A stretch of DNA of 5,782 nt from an uncultured Lachnospiraceae bacterium (GCA_945787485.1 CALZHV010000136.1:1-5782), one strand, 5' to 3'. Positions 1-5,735 are shown, numbered from the stretch's first letter. The notes: generated by a model not told the origin, from the letters alone. Translations and numbers: made by a program.

Positions 1-110
1 GCCAAAGCTTTCATTCCCAGCTCTTTTGCTCTTGCAACAAGTTCCTTAATTTTTGCAGAACCATCGAGCAGACTATATTCAGTATGCACATGTAAATGTG
101 TAAATTCCAT
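1..110 (-). CDS. dnaE: DNA polymerase III subunit alpha, N-terminal fragment (PHP domain start)
   Basis: This is the 5' end of a minus-strand gene that leaves the window at position 1; 36 complete codons are present. The peptide begins MEFTHLHVHTEYSLLDGSAK, the typical start of bacterial DnaE. It carries the HLHVHTEYSLLDG motif (His5, His7, His9), the first metal-site motif of the PHP domain. DnaE is the catalytic subunit of the replicative polymerase III holoenzyme and acts in the cytoplasm at the replication fork; the full protein is normally around 1,100-1,200 residues, so only about 3% is seen here. The ATG at 110-108 is supported by GGGTGG (120-115), four bases upstream. A candidate promoter lies in the 55-base gap after the DUF5662 gene. 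Other PHP proteins (PolC, PolX, histidinol phosphatase) fit this N-terminal sequence less well. The identification is from the family motif only, because the polymerase domain is outside the window. Confidence 0.93.
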   Translation of the reverse strand, partial: MEFTHLHVHTEYSLLDGSAKIKELVARAKELGMKAL

Positions 111-128
111 CTTGCCACCCTATCTTTC

Positions 129-157
129 ATAATAAAATGTCTGTCATTGATATTCAA
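129..157 (-). promoter_or_regulatory. Candidate sigma-A promoter for dnaE
   Basis: Read on the minus strand, TTGAAT (157-152) and TATTAT (134-129) are separated by exactly 17 bases, a good fit to the TTGACA / TATAAT consensus. It lies in the short gap between the stop of the DUF5662 gene (166) and the dnaE ATG (110), giving a predicted leader of only about 12-15 bases that still includes the GGGTGG ribosome binding site. AT-rich DNA yields such matches by chance, so dnaE may also or instead be read from upstream. Confidence 0.45.
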
Positions 158-165
158 TTACTCAG

Positions 166-747
166 TCAAATGCCGGTCATTCTCATTAATTTTCTTAATT
201 TCTCTCTTCTGATTTGTTTAACTTCAACTTCTTTAATATATTTGAATGTATATTTTTCCCCGTATACAACAAGCATTTTAAGATACTTTTCCAATGTTTT
301 CTTTGATTCGGGATGCAACATTTTACCGGCTCTGCCTTTTCTGTAATAATCCCAAGGTTGTCTGTCATTATAATGACCATCGTTATATATTTTACAGGCA
401 GCAACTCTGTCACAAAACATTTCTATTACATATTCTTTTGGCATAGGCATACCTACAAGCTGTGCAACGGATCTGTCCAAATCATAATCCATCCAATATT
501 CTAAATGATGTTTATTACGGCCTTTGTGATGCAGCCATGAGGTCGTATATCCCTTGTCTTCTCTTTCTGCGTCGTTAGGACTTCTTGTTCCCTGGTAATA
601 TTTCGCTCCCACCATAAATTCTGTCAACGAATATTTAGAAAGGTCATGTAACAATCCCTGTTTGTATAATCCGACTGAAAAGCAATGCTTCATAACAGTC
701 ATCTTGTGCTTTGTAATTGTTTTTAAATGTTCCCACCATTTAATCAT
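166..747 (-). CDS. DUF5662-like protein with HD-hydrolase-like residue pattern
   Basis: A 193-residue soluble protein with no signal peptide or membrane segment. It resembles the DUF5662 family of Firmicutes and phages, which has no established function. The visible conserved-looking residues are His21, His34-Asp35 in HDLSKYS, a His cluster HHKGRNKHH at 73-81, and Asp113 in FCDRVAA. The spaced H...HD...HH...D order is like the metal ligands of HD-domain phosphohydrolases, so a metal-dependent hydrolase fold is a reasonable inference but not shown. Trp and Tyr are frequent, and the C-terminus (175-190) is strongly basic. The ATG at 747-745 is chosen because GGTGA (756-752) sits four bases upstream. 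Its stop is 55 bases before dnaE, and 87 bases separate it from apbE upstream on the same strand. The link to dnaE may be positional only. The family assignment is from memory of its motifs. Confidence 0.75.
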   Translation of the reverse strand: MIKWWEHLKTITKHKMTVMKHCFSVGLYKQGLLHDLSKYSLTEFMVGAKYYQGTRSPNDAEREDKGYTTSWLHHKGRNKHHLEYWMDYDLDRSVAQLVGMPMPKEYVIEMFCDRVAACKIYNDGHYNDRQPWDYYRKGRAGKMLHPESKKTLEKYLKMLVVYGEKYTFKYIKEVEVKQIRREKLRKLMRMTGI

Positions 748-834
748 AATGTCACCACTCTTCTTATTTATAATATTGATAATATCAAAATAACTTTTAC
801 AATTCCATAAAATAATATATTTAATCGCTTAAAT

Positions 835-1860
835 TCATTGCTTCACAAATAATTTTTTTGCTCCTGATGTCATATAAATATTATTTTCGTTGTCTATAAA
901 AACAGCTTGTGCATCATATTTTTCAAGTAAAGGCAATGATTTCTCGTAGCCTAACACATAACAGGCTGTAGATAATGCATCACTGTATAAACCATCTTCT
1001 GAAATAACCGTAACCGATGAAAGACCACTCTTTGCAGGATAACCGGTTTTAGGGTCAATAATATGATGATATCTCACACCGTCAACAATAAAGTATTTTT
1101 CATAATCACCTGATGTCGACACGCAATGCTTTTGATTATCATTAAAGGATAGATATCCAATCATGTCTCCTTCATTTCCCTTTGGATTGCGTATACCGAT
1201 TTTCCATTCTGATTTATCATCCTTAGAACCAAAAACCATTACACTGCCGCCTGCAGTTACTATTGCACCGTAAATATCTTTATCCTTTAAAGCATCATAA
1301 CATACATCCAAAATATACCCTTTTGCCGTTGAACCCAAATCTATAATAACATCATTTTTTAAAGAAATATTGTTTTCATCGATTATTATATTTTTGTAAC
1401 CGGTCTTGTTGATTGCATCTTCAATTGCATCTTCATCAGGAATAGTAAAGCTTTCATTTGTTGCCTGCTCAATATTCCAGACATTTAATACCGGTCTTAA
1501 TGTTATATCAAGAGCACCTTCCGAGTCTTCGCAAACCGCATACGATTTTTTAACTGCCGGTTCAAGTTCTTTACTCATCATCATACTGTCATTTTTGTTA
1601 AGATTAGCAAGCTCAGATGAATCACTTCTCCATGAAAGCACTTTTTCATCATAATATTTTATTAAATCGACTATTTCATTATTTGTATTTTCCAATTTGT
1701 CATGTTTTTCACCATATGTTACAACACTCACGGATGTTCCCATGGCAAAATCATATTTTGAAAGGCTTTCATTTTTATTTGATTTAATTCTGTCATATAA
1801 GAAAAGCAGCACTATGGTAAGCACTGCCATTCCTAGAAATGCATATATTTTTTTCTTCAT
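835..1860 (-). CDS. apbE: FAD:protein FMN transferase (ApbE family), membrane-anchored
   Basis: A 341-residue ApbE-family enzyme, which transfers FMN from FAD to a Thr/Ser of target proteins such as RnfD/RnfG or NqrB/NqrC subunits and other extracytoplasmic flavoproteins. Visible family landmarks in order: basic N-terminus plus hydrophobic helix (about 5-22); AMGTSVSV (39-46); GALDIT (115-120) followed by P123 and W128; DLGSTAKGY (174-182); VSTSGDYEKYF (247-257); HHIIDPKTGYP (265-275); and SDALSTA (293-299), whose Asp294 and Thr298 match the usual Mg-binding positions. There is no Cys after the N-terminal helix, so it appears to be held by an uncleaved helix or cleaved by ordinary signal peptidase rather than being a lipoprotein. 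The length is normal for the family and nothing is truncated. It lies 26 bases after the GH1 gene, probably in the same transcript. The nearest Shine-Dalgarno-like GGAG (1876-1873) is 12 bases from the ATG, longer than ideal, but an in-frame stop just upstream rules out an earlier start. No flavinylation target is visible here. Confidence 0.95.
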   Translation of the reverse strand: MKKKIYAFLGMAVLTIVLLFLYDRIKSNKNESLSKYDFAMGTSVSVVTYGEKHDKLENTNNEIVDLIKYYDEKVLSWRSDSSELANLNKNDSMMMSKELEPAVKKSYAVCEDSEGALDITLRPVLNVWNIEQATNESFTIPDEDAIEDAINKTGYKNIIIDENNISLKNDVIIDLGSTAKGYILDVCYDALKDKDIYGAIVTAGGSVMVFGSKDDKSEWKIGIRNPKGNEGDMIGYLSFNDNQKHCVSTSGDYEKYFIVDGVRYHHIIDPKTGYPAKSGLSSVTVISEDGLYSDALSTACYVLGYEKSLPLLEKYDAQAVFIDNENNIYMTSGAKKLFVKQ

Positions 1861-1886
1861 ATTGAAATATTACTCCAATTACTTTT

Positions 1887-3257
1887 CTATTTATATAGCA
1901 TTTTATACTGTTCCAAAACTTCACCGTTACTTTCTATTAACTGTTTGTACCAGTGACCTGATTCTTTTATCGTTCTTTTTTGTGTCTGATAGTCAACATA
2001 AATCATACCGAATCTTTTATCATATCCACATGCCCATTCGAAATTATCAATTGCAGACCAATACATATATCCTATAACAGGAATACCTTCTTCCATAGCT
2101 TTGTTAATACAAAGAAGATATCTTGAAATATAATCTATTCTTTGAGGGTCCTCAACCTTTCCATTTAATCCTACCCAGTCTATGTTAGCAATGCCATTTT
2201 CCGAAATAAGAATTGGTGTTTTATATCGCTCATACAGGAATTTACATGACCAATACATAACTATCTCGTCTACTCTCCAATTCATTGTTGATTTTGGTGC
2301 ACCTTGAAAACTATTCGTTTCATATGTACTGCCATCCCCTCTGATACTGCTACTATAGTAAATATTTACTGCATAAAAATCTAATGGCTGAGAAATCAAT
2401 TTCATATCTTCCTCAGATGGTTTTATCATTGCTTCACCAAACAATTCATAGGCATCATCAGGATATTTGCCAAGAAAAATAGGATCCGACCACCATGTAA
2501 TAGCAAAAAATCCACTATTTTTCATACTCATGGTTTTCAAACGTGCTTCTTCTATTGCTTCCTCGCTGTCGTCCTCAGGAACAAAACTTGGTCCAGTAGG
2601 TGCATATCCAATCTGTGGAGAAATTTTTGCATTTTCTCTTATATATTTCACTGCCCTTCCATGAGAAAGCAAAATATTGTGACTCATTGTAATCATATCT
2701 ATTATTGATGCATGAACAAATGGTGCATGAGTACCCGTATAATAACCGCAACCAACAATACACTGTGGCTCATTTATTGTAATCCAATATTTAACTTTGT
2801 CAGATAACGCATCAACAATTATTTTTGTATAATATTCAAACCACTCCGGAGAAGCAGGATTCATCCACCCGCCAAGCTTATATAACTCATACGGATAATC
2901 CCAGTGATGTAATGTAACAATAGGTTCTATTCCGTTAGACAATAATTCGTCAACCAAATCAATATAAAACTGAAGTCCTTTTTCATTAACTTCACCTATA
3001 CCATTTGGCAATACCCTTGTCCAGCTTATAGAAAATCTGTAATATTTAATTCCTAATTGCTTGAATAATTGCACATCCTCTTTGTATCGATGGTAATGGT
3101 CACATGCCACATTACCATTTTCATTGTAAGCTACAACATCCTTATTTAATGAATGAATATCCCAAATACTCATTCCTCTTCCATCTTCATTGTATGCACC
3201 CTCTATCTGATATGCAGCCGATGCACACCCCCACATAAAATCGCTTGTAAATTCCAT
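1887..3257 (-). CDS. bglA: Family GH1 beta-glucosidase
   Basis: A complete 456-residue glycoside hydrolase family 1 enzyme, a (beta/alpha)8 barrel hydrolysing terminal beta-glucosides such as cellobiose and aryl glucosides with retention of configuration. The family order is intact: FMWGCASAAYQIEGA (7-21, Gln17 in the glycone site), LHHWDYP (116-122, His118), WITINEP with acid/base Glu163, NIYY (298-301), ISENG with nucleophile Glu353, and YWSAIDNFEWACGYDKRFG (399-417), then VDY and a WY near the end. Glu407-Trp408 in DNFEWA are typical of enzymes acting on free sugars; 6-phospho-beta-glucosidases have a different phosphate-binding segment here, so PTS-phosphorylated substrates are unlikely. 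There is no signal peptide, so it acts on imported sugars in the cytosol. The ATG is set by AGGAG (3267-3263) five bases upstream, which overlaps the stop of the preceding small gene and suggests translational coupling. No transporter or regulator gene is present in the window. The exact substrate (glucoside, galactoside or fucoside) cannot be read from sequence; the symbol follows common usage. Confidence 0.95.
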   Translation of the reverse strand: MEFTSDFMWGCASAAYQIEGAYNEDGRGMSIWDIHSLNKDVVAYNENGNVACDHYHRYKEDVQLFKQLGIKYYRFSISWTRVLPNGIGEVNEKGLQFYIDLVDELLSNGIEPIVTLHHWDYPYELYKLGGWMNPASPEWFEYYTKIIVDALSDKVKYWITINEPQCIVGCGYYTGTHAPFVHASIIDMITMSHNILLSHGRAVKYIRENAKISPQIGYAPTGPSFVPEDDSEEAIEEARLKTMSMKNSGFFAITWWSDPIFLGKYPDDAYELFGEAMIKPSEEDMKLISQPLDFYAVNIYYSSSIRGDGSTYETNSFQGAPKSTMNWRVDEIVMYWSCKFLYERYKTPILISENGIANIDWVGLNGKVEDPQRIDYISRYLLCINKAMEEGIPVIGYMYWSAIDNFEWACGYDKRFGMIYVDYQTQKRTIKESGHWYKQLIESNGEVLEQYKMLYK

Positions 3258-3262
3258 ACCTA

Positions 3263-3267
3263 CTCCT
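3263..3267 (-). promoter_or_regulatory. Shine-Dalgarno of the GH1 gene overlapping the upstream stop codon
   Basis: On the minus strand, AGGAG (3267-3263) is five bases from the GH1 ATG at 3257. The TAG stop of the 76-residue gene (3268-3266) shares its last two bases with this site. A ribosome ending the small gene therefore stops on the next gene's initiation site, a classic arrangement for translational coupling. This fixes the GH1 start. Confidence 0.7.
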
Positions 3268-3496
3268 AATGATGATATCCTTCCATTCTTTTTGTATAGT
3301 CATCTAAGGTTACTTTTAATTTTTTGTAATCTTTATCTGTCAATTCACCTGTTGATTTTAATTCTTCAAGGCGCATCTCTGCTTTTTTTCTGGCACCTAT
3401 TGCTAAGTCTTTGTAATTATTCTCCAAATTAATCTGAATTTCATTGAATAATTGTAATATTTCTTTTTTAGCCTGTTTTGATTTTGAATTAAACAT
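3266..3496 (-). CDS. Small charged helical protein of unknown function
   Basis: A 76-residue protein I do not recognise. It is rich in Lys, Glu, Leu and Asp, has no Cys or Trp, no signal peptide and no membrane segment, and reads as two or three amphipathic helices: about 5-27, 30-48 and 53-71, with a likely turn at STGELTD (48-54). It ends in Tyr-His-His. Evidence that it is real: it is the first frame of a tightly packed operon, its stop is 8 bases before the GH1 start and overlaps that gene's Shine-Dalgarno, and its composition is that of an ordinary soluble protein. The ribosome binding site for the chosen ATG is weak (AAGAAG about 7 bases upstream). A candidate extended -10 box lies 18 bases before the start, which would give a very short leader. 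It may be a conserved Lachnospiraceae hypothetical protein, but no function can be assigned. A role in sugar use is only suggested by its position. Confidence 0.75.
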   Translation of the reverse strand: MFNSKSKQAKKEILQLFNEIQINLENNYKDLAIGARKKAEMRLEELKSTGELTDKDYKKLKVTLDDYTKRMEGYHH

Positions 3497-3513
3497 ATGA
3501 AACTTCTTTCTTT

Positions 3514-3522
3514 ATTATATCA
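3514..3522 (-). promoter_or_regulatory. Candidate extended -10 promoter, proximal copy, for the small gene-GH1-apbE operon
   Basis: On the minus strand this reads TGATATAAT, a perfect TATAAT with the TG of an extended -10. The -35 position (about 3537-3542) falls in GC-rich DNA and shows no TTGACA-like hexamer. Initiation would be near 3507, leaving a leader of only about 10 bases before the ATG at 3496, with a weak AAGAAG ribosome site. The same TGATATAAT appears again 79 bases upstream. Confidence 0.4.
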
Positions 3523-3542
3523 TGGTGCCTGCCGGCCCCATG
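3521..3542. repeat. GC-rich imperfect hairpin in the divergent region
   Basis: CATGGTGCC (3521-3529) pairs with GGCCCCATG (3534-3542) across the loop TGCC, with one mismatch (eight of nine pairs). It is notably GC-rich for this AT-rich window. There is no T-run on either side, so it is not an intrinsic terminator. It lies 8 bases from the larger perfect inverted repeat and overlaps the end of the proximal promoter repeat. In a minus-strand transcript starting near 3586 it would form a second leader stem-loop. Confidence 0.5.
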
Positions 3543-3550
3543 TGGTTTTC

Positions 3551-3590
3551 GTATTATGCCGAGACATGCAAGTATGTCTCGGCATAATAC
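3551..3590. repeat. Perfect 17-bp inverted repeat (40-base palindromic unit)
   Basis: GTATTATGCCGAGACAT (3551-3567) is followed by the six-base spacer GCAAGT and its exact reverse complement (3574-3590). It sits between two genes that read away from each other, so a terminator is not expected, and neither flank has a T-run. Possible roles are a regulatory operator, a 5' leader stem-loop that stabilises the minus-strand mRNA, or one copy of a dispersed palindromic repeat. The sequence alone does not choose among these. Its right end nearly abuts the distal extended -10 box of the minus-strand operon. Confidence 0.85.
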
Positions 3591-3592
3591 TC

Positions 3593-3620
3593 ATTATATC
3601 ATATCACCGCATTGCAACAA
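3593..3620 (-). promoter_or_regulatory. Candidate promoter, distal copy, for the small gene-GH1-apbE operon
   Basis: On the minus strand TTGTTG (3620-3615), a 16-base spacer and TATAAT (3598-3593) preceded by TG (an extended -10) form a plausible sigma-A promoter. Its start point would be near 3586, inside the first arm of the 17-bp inverted repeat, so the mRNA would begin with a stem-loop and have a leader of about 90 bases. Its -35 overlaps the -35 of the plus-strand ABC-F promoter, so the two divergent promoters could compete for polymerase. Confidence 0.5.
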
Positions 3621-3640
3621 AGCAGTTTTTTTGTTAAAAT
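3612..3640 (+). promoter_or_regulatory. Candidate sigma-A promoter for the ABC-F gene
   Basis: TTGCAA (3612-3617) and TAAAAT (3635-3640) are spaced by exactly 17 bases. The -10 matches five of six consensus bases and the -35 four of six. Transcription would begin near 3647, giving a leader of about 64 bases. A second, weaker pair, TTGTTA (3631-3636) and TATTTA (3654-3659), is also 17 bases apart and could be an alternative. Confidence 0.55.
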
Positions 3641-3655
3641 AATTTCATATTTTTA

Positions 3656-3689
3656 TTTAGCATTGTTTAGATGTATTTGAACTGCTAAA
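3656..3689 (+). other. Possible leader stem-loop before the ABC-F gene
   Basis: TTTAGCA (3656-3662) is the exact reverse complement of TGCTAAA (3683-3689), a 7-bp stem with a 20-base loop. A second TTTAG at 3666-3670 could pair instead with CTAAA at 3685-3689, so two mutually exclusive folds are possible. The structure ends nine bases before the Shine-Dalgarno. ABC-F genes in Firmicutes are sometimes controlled by leader attenuation, but this stem is weak and chance pairing in AT-rich DNA is quite possible. Confidence 0.2.
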
Positions 3690-3697
3690 GATTTTAC

Positions 3698-3703
3698 AGG
3701 AGG
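3698..3703 (+). promoter_or_regulatory. Strong Shine-Dalgarno for the ABC-F gene
   Basis: AGGAGG (3698-3703) is followed by a seven-base spacer and the ATG at 3711. It is the best ribosome binding site in the window and fixes the ABC-F start. Confidence 0.85.
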
Positions 3704-3710
3704 AAATGCT

Positions 3711-5660
3711 ATGATATTAGCATGTCAAAACATAAGCAAAGCCTTTGGTATAAAGCAGATATTAAGTGATATATCATTTCATATAGAAGAAAAAGAAAAA
3801 ATGGCAATAGTCGGAATAAACGGTTCCGGCAAAACAACCCTGTTAAAAATAATAATGGGAGAAGAAACTCCTGATTCAGGTCAGGTTGTTGTTGCAAAAG
3901 ATACAACTATAGGATATTTATCGCAGCACCAGGATATTTCATTTGACAATACTATTTACAATGAAATGCTTGATACAAAGAAACATATTATAGAATTAGA
4001 GAAAAAAATAAGGCAGCTGGAAACAGAAATGACTACAAAAACCGGCAAAGAGCTTGAACAGGTCATGGAAACATACAACCGTCTATCAACAAAGTATGAT
4101 AGAGAAAATGGTTATGCCTACGAAAGCGAAATTAATGGGGTACTGAAAGGACTTGGCTTTGATAAGGCTGACTACGATCGCCATATTAACACTCTCTCCG
4201 GTGGACAAAAAATGAGAATTGCACTCGGACGATTGCTGCTCACAAGACCTGATATAATAATTCTCGATGAGCCAACTAATCATCTTGATATGCTTTCAAT
4301 TTCATGGTTAGAAGGTTTTCTTGCATCATATACAGGTAGCGTAATATTGGTAAGCCATGACCGTTATTTTATCGACAAAATAGCAAGCAAAATTGTAGAA
4401 ATAGATAACACCAAAGGTATCGTATACAATGGTAACTACAGCTACTATTCTACAAAACGTTCTCAGATACGTGAAGCTCAAATGAAAGCTTATCTTAATC
4501 AACAGCATGAAATAAAACATCAGGAGGAAGTTATCACAAAGCTCAAACAGTTTAATCGTGAAAAGTCAATTAAACGTGCTGAAAGCCGTGAAAAAATGCT
4601 TGATAGAGTTGAACTTATAGAAAAACCTACAGAAATAGCATCAGAAATGAGACTCACTCTTACACCTTCTGTTGAAAGTGGAAATGATGTTCTTACTGTT
4701 GAAAAACTAAAAAAATCATTTGGAAACAATATTTTATTTGATAATTTATCTTTTGAAATAAAAAGAGGAGAGCATGTATCTTTAATCGGCGGAAACGGTA
4801 CAGGTAAAACTACTATTCTTAAAATGATAAACCGATTACTTCCAAAAGACGAAGGTAATATTCTTCTTGGTTCTCGTGTTAAAATAGGATATTATGACCA
4901 GGAGCATCAAATTCTTTCATTAAACAAAACAATATTTGAAGAAATAAGTGACTCATATCCTGATTTAACAAACACCAAAATACGAAACGTTCTGGCTGCT
5001 TTTTTATTTACGGGAGATGATGTATTTAAGAAAATAGGCGATTTATCAGGTGGCGAGCGTGGACGTGTTTCGCTTGCAAAGCTTATGCTTTCTCCTGCCA
5101 ATTTTCTTATTTTGGATGAGCCTACCAACCACTTGGATATTCAATCGAAAGAAATATTGGAAAGTGCTTTAAGAAATTATACAGGTACTGTTTTAGTTGT
5201 AAGCCATGACAGATATTTTATTAACAGAATTTCAAGTAGAATAATTGAATTAAAAAATCAGCATATTTTTAATTTTATTGGCAATTATGATTACTATGAC
5301 ACACATAAGGATGATGTTTATGCAGCATATGACAATAACATAGCAAAGGCTGATTCATCAAATCCATTCACGTCAATTAATCCTTACAATACATCAAACA
5401 ATAAAGCTTCTTCCTCCAAAGATGATTATTTAAAGAACAAAGAGGAACAGGCAAGATTAAGAAAAATTGCAAATGATCTAAAAAAGGTTGAAGCAGATAT
5501 TGAAAATTATGAAACAAAAATATCAGAACTTGACGAAGAAATAAATCTTCCGGAAAATGCTACAAACTCTGCAAAACTTGGTGAATTATCAAAACTTCGT
5601 GAAGAATATGAAAATAAATTGATGGAATTATACGACAAATGGGAAGAACTGGCTGAATAA
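3711..5660 (+). CDS. ydiF: ABC-F family ATPase, YdiF type (ribosome-associated)
   Basis: A 649-residue protein with two complete ABC ATPase domains and no membrane segment, so it is a soluble ABC-F factor rather than a transporter. ABC-F proteins bind the ribosomal E site and help stalled or antibiotic-blocked ribosomes. Domain 1 has Walker A GINGSGKTT (35-43), an inserted helical Arm (about 85-135), signature LSGGQ (162-166), Walker B ending Asp186-Glu187 and switch His216. A charged linker (about 245-320) is the tRNA P-site interaction region. Domain 2 has GGNGTGKTT (360-368), LSGGE (445-449), Asp469-Glu470 and His499. Both catalytic glutamates are present, so both sites look active. A Ser/Asn-rich stretch (about 548-570) leads to a C-terminal coiled coil (about 575-645) ending KWEELAE. 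Length, the FTGDDVFK segment and the C-terminal extension match the B. subtilis YdiF subgroup better than the shorter YkpA/YfmM types. It is transcribed alone from its own promoter to a strong terminator. Whether it confers antibiotic resistance cannot be told; a housekeeping role is more likely. Confidence 0.92.
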   Translation: MILACQNISKAFGIKQILSDISFHIEEKEKMAIVGINGSGKTTLLKIIMGEETPDSGQVVVAKDTTIGYLSQHQDISFDNTIYNEMLDTKKHIIELEKKIRQLETEMTTKTGKELEQVMETYNRLSTKYDRENGYAYESEINGVLKGLGFDKADYDRHINTLSGGQKMRIALGRLLLTRPDIIILDEPTNHLDMLSISWLEGFLASYTGSVILVSHDRYFIDKIASKIVEIDNTKGIVYNGNYSYYSTKRSQIREAQMKAYLNQQHEIKHQEEVITKLKQFNREKSIKRAESREKMLDRVELIEKPTEIASEMRLTLTPSVESGNDVLTVEKLKKSFGNNILFDNLSFEIKRGEHVSLIGGNGTGKTTILKMINRLLPKDEGNILLGSRVKIGYYDQEHQILSLNKTIFEEISDSYPDLTNTKIRNVLAAFLFTGDDVFKKIGDLSGGERGRVSLAKLMLSPANFLILDEPTNHLDIQSKEILESALRNYTGTVLVVSHDRYFINRISSRIIELKNQHIFNFIGNYDYYDTHKDDVYAAYDNNIAKADSSNPFTSINPYNTSNNKASSSKDDYLKNKEEQARLRKIANDLKKVEADIENYETKISELDEEINLPENATNSAKLGELSKLREEYENKLMELYDKWEELAE

Positions 5661-5676
5661 GTCAGTTCTTCCCATT
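5638..5676 (+). other. Hairpin straddling the ABC-F stop codon
   Basis: AATGGGAAGAACTG (5638-5651) pairs exactly with CAGTTCTTCCCATT (5663-5676). The stem extends inward by G-U, C-G and T-A pairs, leaving the five-base loop 5655-5659. The TAA stop (5658-5660) is therefore at the loop, and the last codons (WEEL) form one arm. No T-run follows directly, and the true terminator begins six bases later. It may act as an mRNA 3'-end stabiliser or an accessory part of termination. Confidence 0.65.
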
Positions 5677-5681
5677 ACATA

Positions 5682-5720
5682 AAAAAACACCTTAATGCTA
5701 TTTACATTAAGGTGTTTTTT
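5682..5720. terminator. Bidirectional intrinsic terminator after the ABC-F gene
   Basis: AAAAAACACCTTAATG (5682-5697), a seven-base loop, and the exact complement CATTAAGGTGTTTTTT (5705-5720) form a perfect 16-bp hairpin. The core is ten bases with A6 on one side and T6 on the other, so it can terminate in both directions. It lies 21 bases after the ABC-F stop. The symmetry suggests that a convergent minus-strand gene ends to the right of it. Confidence 0.9.
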
Positions 5721-5735
5721 ATATTATTTATTCAT

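Noticed and set aside
776..788. Short AT-only palindrome TTGATAATATCAA between apbE and the DUF5662 gene, considered as a terminator or operator
   Set aside because: The stem is only five base pairs of mostly A and T with no following T-run, and such matches are expected by chance in this AT-rich 87-base gap.
748..834. Promoter for the DUF5662 gene in the gap after apbE
   Set aside because: Several TATAAA or TATTAT strings occur, but none has a -35 hexamer at 16-18 bases, so I could not support a specific promoter; readthrough from apbE is equally possible.
1697..2077. 126-codon open frame on the plus strand, antisense to apbE and the GH1 gene
   Set aside because: It lies wholly opposite the two well-supported minus-strand genes and their junction, has a composition typical of a reverse-strand shadow (rich in Ser, Tyr, Phe, Ile, Leu), and shows no ribosome binding site or recognisable motif.
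1887..3257. Calling the GH1 enzyme a 6-phospho-beta-glucosidase
   Set aside because: The DNFEWACGYDKRFG segment has Glu407-Trp408 of free-sugar beta-glucosidases, not the phosphate-binding pattern of the PTS-linked enzymes, and no PTS genes are present in the window.
3551..3590. Reading the palindrome as an intrinsic terminator
   Set aside because: Both neighbouring genes begin, not end, at this region, and there is no T-run after the stem on either strand.
3711..5660. Calling the duplicated ATPase an ABC transporter
   Set aside because: It has two fused nucleotide-binding domains with an Arm insertion and charged linker, no membrane segments, and no permease gene nearby, all of which fit ABC-F translation factors.
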